Source: Blasia pusilla
Lineage: Eukaryota > Marchantiophyta > Marchantiopsida > Blasiales
Length of the DNA: 64,000 nucleotides
Direction of reading: 5' to 3'
NCBI GenBank assembly: GCA_050084515.1
Contig: CM114271.1
Span: 26,598,001 to 26,662,000, forward strand
Under the pieces are notes generated by a model, which was not told the origin of the DNA, searched no databases, and was given only the letters and a program-made list of their open reading frames with translations. The translations under genes were made by a program, and so were the position numbers. Each line of letters begins with the position of its first letter. Position 1 is the stretch's first letter. Below, in pieces: positions 12,281-24,200 of this stretch.

Positions 12281-15200
12281 TCAAGAATGCGGATTCCTAT
12301 CTTGCAAAACCACCATGGCTGCATTTCTTCCGGGAGCTCCCATCACTCCTCCACCCGGATGTGCTCCCGCTCCACACAGATAGAGCCCAGAAATGGGTGT
12401 TCGATAGCCGGACCTGGGGAACAGAACCACTCTCAGATCCTCTTTGGGGTGCGGGAAAATTACTGACATTCGGAGTGGAAAATTCGGGTCAAGCTCTATG
12501 GTCAATATTTTGTTTCGAGAGGAAAGCGTCTTCGCCGAGCTGCAAAAGAGTCCCCGTAGCTGAATTCAACGATTAATTTAGAGAGCAGACGGATGCGTCC
12601 TAGCGTGGGTATTCAGCAGAGATCGTAGCTCACCATCCTTTAATGGGGCGAAGAAGAAAAAGAGCATCCAATCCCATAGCGCCATGAAAGATGTTGCCGC
12701 CTATACAACACGAAGACAAATCAGGTTTCCGGAGTACGATAACCATTAAGCCCGGACCACTGACTTTGGAAAAGAGAGCAAATGAGAACATGACTCGAAG
12801 CTGTGAGAACATATTGTGCAAACTTCTTCTCATTAAACCGTGCTTGCCATAGCCTCGACGTGTAGACCCTGCATGCCCCTTGTTTGGACTCTCAGGGACG
12901 TGGTGCACACACCAGTAATTTCACTCGTTACATGCCAAGCATTGCATTGCTCCATGTGAAAGGTTTGTCTGATGAGACAAGCGAAGGGCAGAGCACTTAG
13001 AAGGAGACATGGGTTTACAGACAAAATGTGGACGCTCGCTCTTGTGATCCACACAAGCGGGTAGACAGCAAGAGAACACTCCGTTCAACAGGCGTAACGC
13101 TCATTGGAAATGAGCGTCTGTCGTCCTACGACATCTACGACATCTGTCCTCCCACTCGCAATACATTTCGAGACGTAAACCACTAACAGTCAACAGGGGA
13201 ACCTAACATCCGACAATTAAATGCCCATTTTAATTTGAAGCTACCTGGATCACAACGATACGGACAAAAGATCCCACCCCCCCACAATGACATGAACTGA
13301 TTGAGAGCAATCGCTCGGGAGCCCAGAAAAGAATCGTACCTGTTAAGCCAAATACGCTTTCCAGATCAGGAGGAGTGAGGATCTCATAGCCTACAACTGT
13401 TGAGCTAAACCCTGGGGCATACTCATCCACTAATGAAAAGCATCTCTTCGCGAAAGCCTCCTGAAAAAAGAAATGTGTCAGATTTCACAGAAGCGTCTTG
13501 TTGAAGGCTATTCGCCAGCGTAGAGATCATCATTCTTCTCACCAACCAGGAGGTACAGAGCTCATCGGAAATCCTCTAAAACGCTTCACATTTTTCCTTA
13601 CATTTTAAATTAGTCGTCCAGAGACGAATTAGTGAGCTGAATTAATGTCTACTGGAACTCAAGAGGGCTATGGCACAGCAAGTCAAAGTCTTCAAATATC
13701 TGATCGTGCATTTATTGAAGGAAGTACAACCATCCAAGTCTACATTGCTAATCCACAATTAAGACATATCCCCCATATCTTTATTTTCTTTATTTGTCAT
13801 AAGAAGCAGACAGCTTTGGACGGAGCCGCAGTCAATTGTGACTTACAAGCATTTCCCAGCATAGGCTGTATACTGACCTGTTCTAGAAGCGAGCGTGTAT
13901 TCAACCAAATTGGAGAAAATGAGCTGTAAGGCATGTGACAACGATACTCCGACATCCTATCATACTCCTTTAGGCCATCGTGTTTGGGTACAGAGTGCAA
14001 GAGAACAAATTCTTTAAGGAATCCGGACCGATACAGCCACAAGCATTCTTTAGGGGAGTGGCTTTGAAGAAAACTGTAAACGGATTCAAGGATGAGCTAG
14101 GGTAAGAATTGTACAAAAAGGTGATTGCCTTAGATTTTCTAATCCTGTTGAGATTAAAGTGAACTCACTTTCGTATCTTGGTCCTTCCAACTTCCTTCTG
14201 CAAGATGATAAGGTGTAAACTGCACAAACATATTTATAACATGCTTTCCTGAACATTCCACAGCCGTTGCAGGTTACATATTTAAGATAACCGAAAAGTT
14301 CATATACTGGTGACGTAGAAAACACATAGAGGATTGCCGTCTGAAAAGTCACAAATGAGAAGGTAGAAGATATTTCCTTCTGAGAATAATTACCTGAGAA
14401 CCAGCTACAGCATCTGTCTCACTATACTGAAGGTAGCAGTAACCTGTGACTTGAGGATTCTTTCCAAAGCTGGGCCATCAATCTGACAAAATGTTGTTCA
14501 TTACCTGGGGGCGATATGGTATTGTCCACTGACGATGGAATGGTCATTTCAATCAGAGGCCTACTTGATGGCTGTCCATTTATCGCATCCCGGTATGCAA
14601 CATCGATTTCCTCCATACTGCACTCAAGATCAGTAGAACCGAACATCAGAGAGATCGAACAAGATATCGCCAATGGTCAATCCCTGCCTGCCTGGGTGGA
14701 TATCTCTTCGCCCTGCTATCTATCCAAGAATCCTTCAAAGTCTTGAAAAAGGACATCTGATAGGATTACTTCTCCTGGAACTGTATATAGCATGTCTCTC
14801 CTCTTAGGCAGCTCCTAATTGACACAGCACTGACGACTCCCAACTGGAAACCTTGAAAACTACATAGAAAATGATATTTTTCACTGCACAATACTTCAAA
14901 GAAGTAGGGAACAACTTTATTTACTAATTTGAATGTTCAGGTGTTCATTACAAAACTGGTTGTTCATGGTCTTGTCTGTTCATCTCATGTGGATAGGTGA
15001 CGAGAATTTAAGAAGGTAACGCAAAACTCCACTCATCCAAGAGCATCTACCACCAAAAAGGTGAGTGAATTCCTACGAATTCAGCAGCTCTTTACCCTTC
15101 TAACATTAACCTTACTCATACTGCAAAGTACTCAACAGAGAATCACATTTCCAAGAACAAAACCTTACCTATCTGCACCAATGTGAATGGTTCCTTGATG

Positions 15201-18200
15201 TTCTGGTCCGAGACCACTTCCAGAACTCTTGCATGCAGAAAAATGAGGCAATTTATCCACAGCCACATTGATTTTGGTAGTTCCCTGAGTAGTTCAAAAG
15301 CGTTGATCACGTGTCATGGGCACTCCCTGCAATATTTCCTTCTACTGTAAAAGAGCTTTGAAGACAATGAGCCACTTGTTTCCGCCAGGCCCACACTTGA
15401 CTGCTGCCAGCTAGTGCCACCTGCTCGACTTGGATAAACCAAGCTACTCTTAACTTGTCACAACATGTCATCAAGAAGAAATGACACGAGAGGTCATGAT
15501 AAGACGTACAGATGGCATGGGAAAAATATAGATTGCAGAAGTAGAAGAACAAAATGTAACTGTTCTACAACGCTGAAGGTCACTTCAGGCATCATTTCCA
15601 TCCGCATGAAATGGTCTTCAATAACTTAGACCATGAAAGGATCACGCTTTGAGAGGATTCTTATTGATCAAAGTTTGAGAGAGAGGGAAATTTAGGCATC
15701 CAGAGGTCCCAAAGAAATGGGAACATACTGATTTGTAGTCAATTGACTTCATTCCACTCACAAAATCATTGCCAAGAGCACCCGGAGGCATAAGTTTCTG
15801 CAAAAAAGCACGACAACCTCTTCGATGTGAAGTTTTACGGGGTAAGTACATTGAAGGTCATTAAGTTCCCCAAGAAATGAGACCAGCTTGTTCAACACAA
15901 CAATACACAAAATTGACTTACCAGAAATGTGACGTCTGGTGTGGCGTTCGACAGAATTTGGCTCCCGCCAATTTCTGTTCCATCCATTAGAAGGACCTGT
16001 CCAGAATCTATCTCAGAAATTCGATGTAACTGGGCTGAGGCGCATCATATCTCATCTTAACTCCATCATACTTAAGAATCATAGCATAGAATCAAAAGAT
16101 CAAAGAGAGCATATCCTGTAATATTAACCACACCAAGCCATCCTTTCCTGGCTATGGAGGACAATCTACGTTTAAAAAATTAGTGAGAAGGAGAGCCTAG
16201 TCAGGCAACCCGAAGAAACAAGGCCAATGTGCTGGATATCCTCAATTCAATAGGACTACGACAGCAATCCTGAACACCACTAAAGGATACCTCCATCAAA
16301 GTATATTTAGTGAGATGGAATCTATGGTTAGGATGTCTGTTGTGCACCATCTTGTCGCTGTTTCAGAAATCCCTATATTCTTGGCAACCTTAGACACAAG
16401 AAATCGTGAATTCATCCATTTTCTGTCCAATTCTTCGCCCCATGATGGTGAGAAAATACCGTACCCCTTTCACCATTGTGCTGATGCCCTGAGTTTCTGA
16501 TACCTCGTCAACCAGGAATTGCTTGATCTGCGGTCAAGGATTGAAATTTGCAAGTATCAAGCTCCGACTGTTTTACTTCAAACATTGTACGCTTACAGAG
16601 AAATCACTGGACATATAAACCACATTGTACATAAATGCATTATCATTGTACATTATTTGGTAGTCCTTGTTTTGTAGGGTTGGAAATTAATTAGTACAGC
16701 GAAACAAATCGGCAGATTGCTGATTGATAGTAGTCGATCTAAACATTGATCACACAGATCAACCCATACGGACGATCTAGATTAGATTAGGATCAATGTT
16801 CCGCTTATGACCATTGATTACTGCTAGTAACGTTTCAACTTGCGAAACGATACATAGCTCTGAGACATTTCTGAAGTGACACGGTTACCGTCACGTCTTT
16901 TGATTACGGCTCTTAGTTTAGCGCAGACTTTACTACTTATGTATCGGCTTTCAATCTATCAACATAGAGAACACAGAGAGTACAACCGCATTTTTCAAGT
17001 CATTCCGCAATTCTCACATGGTATCAGAGCCTGGTCGCTAGTCACTACTTTTACGGTTTTCAAGAAAGGATTGGAATTTGAGGGACGCTTCAACATACCT
17101 AGAGTAGAGGGGACACCTTCTGCTCAAACGCCTTTCTCGTTTCTGTTTCCTAGGTGGCTGCAGACTTCAGATTCTTACGAATTCGAAGTCCTTGACCCTT
17201 TTCTGTCACTTTCATCAATTCACAATGGTGAATACTAACATGTTCCTCAAGATCGACGACATCCGGAAATTTTACGGGACCTATTTCTATATTTGGCGAT
17301 TACGCATTAGATTGTACCTCGATGCCGAAGATCTTGCAGGCATCGTAGAAGGTATAACTCCAAAGCCAGCAGCGGCTACCGCTCCTGCCACCGGCGTTGG
17401 GAGTGTCCACGAATGGGAGATTCTCAACCGAATTGCCTCATCTTTCATAGCGAATCTTTGAGACAATTCGCAAGTTCATCATATCAGTTCCGCTACGACA
17501 GCAGCGGAAGCCTGGACGAAATTAGATTCTTTATACCAAGCCCAGGACGCTGTCACAAAAATGTATCTGCAAGATGAATTGCAGACTCTTAAGATGAGAG
17601 AAGGCGATAGCGTTACCAAACATGTCCATCAATTTAGGACATTAATTGATCAACTCCACGCTGTTGGAATGGTGACTACTGAAGAAAATCAGTATATTGC
17701 ATTGATGCATCAATGCCCAACAATTACCGCAATTTATTGCGAGGTCAGAGTAACCTCACTTTGCAATCTGTGATCACTTTCCTTCTTAGGGAGGAGAAAA
17801 TGATGAAGACGCAGACTGCTGAACCGTCCTCAGCTCTCTTTGTTGGACGAGGTTCTGCCCCTTTTCAATCGAAGTCCAAATTCGGCAATTCGAGGCAAGG
17901 CGGCTCGTTCAGAGGTTACGGTCGAGGCAAAGCTCCTCAGAAAGGCTTTGGTCCTTTCAAATCAGGATTTGTTCCTGCTTCTATGACGATTCCACATGGC
18001 GAATCGTCCAATCATCAAGCTGATTGGCAGGCTTCATCCTCCAATCAGCAGAACACTTATAAGAAAATGAAGTGTTTCTACTGCAATTTGCAGGGGCATC
18101 ATATTAAAGATTTCCAAAAACGTCTTGCAGTCCAGACTTTCTGCTCCTAAAGCCAATTTTACGTCTCATCTCTTCTTTACCGTCGCCTATTCGATTTCAG

Positions 18201-21200
18201 CTTCCGGAATTCAAGATAACACATGGTATCTTGATACAGGTGCTACGCATCATATGGCCTTCTCCATTGATTATTTTTCGGATTACACTCCTTATGAAAA
18301 ATGGTCGTATGTTTTTCTGGGTGATAATTCCTGTCTGGAGATCAGAGGCTCTGGTCAAGTAGAGATCCTTCTGACTAACGGTACTCGACACTTTCTTCAG
18401 AATGCCCTATATATACCAAACTTGAAGAAAAATCTTTCTCAGTCAAGCAACTAGACACGTCAGGAGGATCTACCTTGATTCATAAGGGACAGTGCGTACG
18501 CCGTGACTCTACAGACCAAATCATGACAACGTGTTTCTTAATCGATGATTTGTACAAACTCGGAGAAGCTGTTCTTCCACCCTCCCGATCTTCTATCATT
18601 TCAGCTGCTACTGTGGTTCTTCCTACGATTGCTGATCTGTGGCATCACGGTTTGGGACACATTAGTGCTGCTCGGATTTCTCAACTATTACAACAGCAAA
18701 TGGCTGGCGGTCTTCCAACGCATAGTCCCTCGCAGCTTTCTTCGTGTCGAGCCTGCCTACACGGCAAGCAGACCCACAAACCTTTTTCTAATAAGATTCC
18801 AGTCTATAGAGCCCTCAATGTTTTAGAATTAATCCATACTGACATTTGTGGGCCTATTTCTCCCCCTACTCATTTGGGTTTTCTCTATTTCATGGTTTTT
18901 ATTGACGATTTCTCCCGGTATACTACTGTTTACCTCCTCCATTACAAATCCGAAGCGTTTTCCCGTTTCACTCAATTTGTGGCTAATGTAGAGACTCAGC
19001 ATCAACCTCGACACATTCAGACATTGCGATCTGACAATGGTGGTGAATATAAGTCATCTGCTTTCTTAGACTTCTGCCATTCTCGAGGAATCTCCAGGCA
19101 GTTCACTGTTCCCCACACACCACAGCAAAATGGTGTTTCAGAATGTAAGAACAGAACTCTTAGAAACAAATGTACGTTCTATGCTTTTCCATTCCGCTCT
19201 CCCCAAGACTTATTGGGGTGAAGCATTGGTCACTGCCAATTATTTGCAAAATCGTCTTCCGAGCAAAGCATTGCCACTGTCCAAAACACCATATGAGTTA
19301 TGGTTTAATCGTAAACCTGTGTTATCTCATCTTCGTATTTTTGGAAGTCCTGCATTTGCTAAAATCAATGATCCTCATTCAAAGCTGGATTTTCGCACTG
19401 AGGAATGCATTTTCCTTGGTTACAGTGACCAAAGCAAAGCCCTGCGTCTCGAGAGGCTGAGAGACAAAACTATCATTCTCTCCCGTGATGCTGTAGTTCT
19501 TGAAGATCAGACTGCTCAGACCACTCCGTCGTTCAATTCTTCTGATGCAGAAGATCTGGCTATCAGATCTGATCCTCTATTTTTCCGCTCATCCCCTAAT
19601 CCTCAAACTTCCTTGCCTATTCCTGCTACCTCCCCGATTATTCCCTCAGTGGGAGCTCCCTCTCCTTCCATGTCTTCTTCAGTGGGAGTTAACCCTCTTT
19701 CAAGTCCGCCACAGCCAGAGGATATGCCTTCACCAACGGTCTCTTCCACTGCACACCCCATACCTGGTCATGGGCGTACCCATCTTTACTATGAAAGAAG
19801 ACAACGAGCTCCTACTCCTCCTCTTGCTCAAAGAAAAAGTCCTCGCATTACTCGGGCTGTTGAGCGTTACGATGCACTTATTGAAGCTGAGAAGAACAAG
19901 AAGTGAGCTGCAGAGAAGTGTTGGGCCTTGCTCTCTTCAACCAGTTCTTTTCTCGAACCCCAATCTTATGAAGAGGCTATCTCTGGACCTGATATTTCAC
20001 ATTGGAAGGCTGCCATTTCTGCTGAACTTAAGAATATGGCTCGAATGAAGGCTTGGACGATAGTTCCCCTTCCTCCTAATCAAAGCACAGTCGGATGCCG
20101 TTGGGTTTTTTAAATCAAACCTAATGTGGATGGCACGATCCACAAGTACAAAGCCCGACTTGTTGCTAAAGGATTTACTCAAGTTCCTGATCTTGATTAC
20201 GAAGAGACTTTTTCTCCTACGGTTAAGCTTCAATCTCTTCGTATTCTTATTACTATCGCTGCTTATTTCAATCTGGATTTACATCAAATAGATGTAATCG
20301 CGGCTTTTCTATATGGGTTCTTGCAACACAGGATCTACATGGCTCTTCCTCCCGGCTTGCCAGTTCCAAATAATAACTTGGTCTGCCTTCTAGGAAGATC
20401 CATTTATGGTTTGAAGCAATCAGCCCGTATGTGGTATGAAAGATGTCACTATGTTTTACTTCACATTGGTTTTGTCAGCACCACTGCTGACTCTAATACT
20501 TACATTCTAACCAGGGACTCCAATTTTCTTATCCTTGCTCTCTACGTGGATGATACTGTCATTACCAGCTCCAGTTCTGCATTGCTTCATTTTGTCAAAA
20601 GCAAGCTCCGCCAAGAGTTTGAAATGACTGACCTCGGTGAGGCTTATCATGTTCTGGGAATGCATATCCAGCGAGACCGGCAACAAGGATGGATCCGGCT
20701 CAACCAGACGACTTACATCACCAACAAACTCAAACAGTTCAATATGCTGGGCTGCAAACCTATCTCCACCCCCTTTGATTCTGGCCTTCATCTTAGTCAA
20801 GATCAATCTCCTGTTGATCCTGCTGACATTGCAGCAATGTCTTCTATTCCTTATAAAAGTGCTACGGGCAGTTTAATGTGGGCAATGGTGTGCACTCGCC
20901 CCGATATTGCCTATTCTGTTAGCACTGTTGCACAGTTCATGACCAATCCTGGTCCTATACACTGGACTGCTGTCAAACGTATTTTCAGGTATCTCCAAGG
21001 GACAAAACATTACTTTCTCCAATATCGGCGCTCATCTACTCCTTTTCATCTTCAAGGATATTCTGATGCTGCCTATGGAGACAATATCGACTCCAGAAAA
21101 TCTACTAGCGGATTTTGCTTTCTCCTTGCAGGAGGAGCAGTTAGCTGGGCAAGTAGAAAACAAAAGTCAGTTGACCTTTCCAGTACCGAGTCTGAGTACA

Positions 21201-24200
21201 TTGCAATGACTAAAACTAGCACTGAAGCTATTTGGATCAGAAGATTACTGTACGAAATTGGTTTTGCTCAGAAGATGACTGAGATCTTCTGTGAGAACCA
21301 GTGCTATTGCTTTGGTCAGTTCTACAAAACATCATGACCGCACCAAACACATCGACATTCAATACCACTATATAAAAGATCAAGTATCAAGTGGCGAAAT
21401 TATTTTGACCTATATTTCAACTGCAGAGATGACTGCAGACATTTTTACTAAGGGTTTACAGAAAGGACCTCATCAGAAACATACTAAATCTCTAGGTTTA
21501 ACTAGTAATGAAAATGGCTGATTTGTTCCCCTGAGTGGGAATGTTGGAAATTAATTAGTACAGCGAAACAAATCAGCAGATTGCTGATTGATAGTTGTCG
21601 ATCTAAACATTGACACACGGATCAACCCATACGGACGGTCTAGATTAGATTAGGATCAATGTTCTGCTTATGACCATTGATTACTGCTAGTAACGTTTCA
21701 TCTTGCGAAACGATACATAGCTATGAGACATTTCTGAAGTGACACAGTTACCGTCACGTCTTTTGATTACAGCTCTTAGTTTAGCGCATACTTTACTACT
21801 TATGTATCGGCTTTCAATCTATCAACATAGAGAACACAGAGAGTACAAACGCATTTTTCAATTCATTCCGCAATTCTCACATGTAGCTAGATCAAGTCCA
21901 CTTGATAAGTTTTCTCGTTACATGTTTTGAAATAACACATATTGATCTTAATAATATTGCAATGACCAAAGTGTCACCTGCACAGAGCAGTAATAATTGA
22001 AGATTCATAAATGATCTGTGTTTGGTTTCTACAAAACTCACGAAAGACCTTGAGGAATTTTAGAACTGGACATTTGTTCTGAGAGGTGGCTCTTTTCAGA
22101 TGAAAGATTGCAGACAGGCTATTCCATTTTGTTAGCATTTCATCTGCAGGTGATCATTTTCTTTCTGGGATGTTGAAGAAGAAGGCACTATCTAGAAGAA
22201 TCCTACATTGAATTGTTGAGAAGGATACTCTCCAAGAAATGAGAATCTTGATCTAGTTTAGCACCTTTCACATTTTAAGCTTGGGAATCCTATAAGATGT
22301 TGACTGTGCACATTAACTCATGTACAGTAGAAATATAGCTTGCTCATAGAAGTGGCAAAGAGATCCGAGTCCCAAAATAGGAAAACCAAGTCCTGCAAGG
22401 TCATAAGCAATGAAAGAAACTCTGGAAATGGTCTGCACCACTCCATGCACTTTTAGTGTCAGGTAATACCCATCAGTTACCCTTCAAGTGGAGACATATC
22501 ACAAAACGACCCTAATGTTCTAAACTCTCAATCTGTGGTAGTGTATATTGGCAGTGGATGTCAACATAAGGCAGAGTAATGCCTAAGTAATCCGTTAATC
22601 AGGATGTGGTAAAAAACATTCACATCCTAAAGTTCCTTGTTGAAAATGAGCCTCTCCAAGATCCTTCAATTTTTTATGGCCACAGCCATCAAACAATCCA
22701 ACGCACAAATTATCATTCCTATTCAGGCTCATAACCTGTTAGAAATGGAGGATAAGATCGAAAGAATATGATAAGTACTCTGAAATATAATTCGCTTACA
22801 GGAAGTAGGAAGCAGGCCAGTACTGCATGAGTCACTAATGACGTAGCAGCAGTGCAAGTTTAAGACCGTGTGAATCCTCAGTTCCATCAGAGACAGGTCA
22901 ACCTAGAGCTATCTAACCAGAATTAATAGCTGCATCTTAACAAGTTTATGTGTAACACTTTTATAAGACAGCATATTTCAGACCCATACTGAAGTATGAG
23001 CTTGTACAATACTATGTTTGGCATGTATACTTAGAGATGGTCCAAAACAAGGGGCAAAGGCAAACAGTCCGAGTATGGTTGCCAAGTATATGAAAATATC
23101 CTCCAGAAAGCCTTGCTAGAGAGTTGCCCAAAATCCAAATCTCTCCCCAAAGCCTTTTAATAACTCAGGTATTTCCTTGATAAGGCTGAATTGGAGTGAA
23201 ATCTAGGGAAGCCCAGCTTCATGGACTCTCTCGACAAGAGGAAGAAAGGATGTACCTCTGCGTTGGTGACTAGAGTTGCCCCTGCTTCATGTGCCGCTCG
23301 AGCTATCGCCAAGGAGACGCTCCCCATTCCTCCCTCTACATATCTGGTACATGCGGGACCACCTCAAAATCCCATCATCATTAGCTATCTATATTACAAT
23401 TGAAGGAAGGGAATTTCTTCTATGGAGTAAATTTGTCTCGAGAAGGAAATATCAGATAGCATCTTACCTTTTTTGTCACTCAATCTGTGAGTGTAAATCC
23501 AATTTTCCGAACCATTAAAATTGACAATTTTTGTTTAATTAGATGTCATTGCTAGAAGGATGGCGGTACCATGCTACTAGTGAGGATGCCTATGCCATAC
23601 CCATGTATGCTTGATATTAGTTTACTAAGTCAGAATAGGTTTTAGAGTTGTCAAGTTTATGCCAAACATGCAAATTTGGCCGTTTTTCTTAGATTCAGTA
23701 CTACACCTAAGTGTGACCATACATAAAGCCTCAAACTCGTATGCCTCTGCAACAGTGGCAGCAGAAACCAGCACTGCACAAAGGGACCATTCTACGCGAT
23801 CAAGTGTCCGGTAATCTTTCAATATGAGGGTCTTGTGGTTTGTGGGTTATCCATGAAAAAATTAGCTGTCACAGGAAACTTGAGACACTTTTAACACAAC
23901 CTTGAAATACTTTCTGAGCATCACAGTTTCTTCCCACAATGGAAGATCTTTAAGAGAAAAAACACTTGTGTGGGCTTCCACATTTAATATCAGATAAGTA
24001 CACTCGATCGGTTAACACACCAAAATCACCCTCCCTCCTCGAGTGTCACGAATAGGAAGGAACTACATTAAAGTTTTGAACCAGTACTTGTCTCTGTTTT
24101 CTAGTAGCAAAATGGCTGAATGACGTAAACAATGAATTCATGAGGGTCTTCAAATATTTTCACCAGCACAGATAACTGATCGAGCTTGTCCATGATATTT

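Larger units (their letters stand above)
16673..21886 (+). mobile_element. Copia LTR retrotransposon inside intron 8 of the oxidoreductase gene
   Basis: A structurally complete element: 5' LTR 16678-17018, PBS TGGTATCAGAGCC from 17019 (initiator methionine tRNA type), gag-pol in Ty1/copia order (protease, integrase, reverse transcriptase, RNase H), purine-rich GAGTGGGAA before the 3' LTR, 3' LTR 21542-21881. A 5-bp target duplication TGTAG flanks it (16673-16677 and 21882-21886). It lies antisense to the host gene. By my hand alignment the LTRs differ at about 13 substitutions and one indel over 341 bp. It is inactivated by several stops and frameshifts. Confidence 0.95.

Noticed and set aside
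16315-16500. Plus-strand frame containing [10 protein letters not shown], similar by chance to an oxidoreductase segment
   Set aside because: Wrong strand for the gene; the real exon was found on the minus strand at 15922-16029.
18829-20806. Minus-strand frames inside the Copia element
   Set aside because: Shadows of the plus-strand gag-pol sequence.
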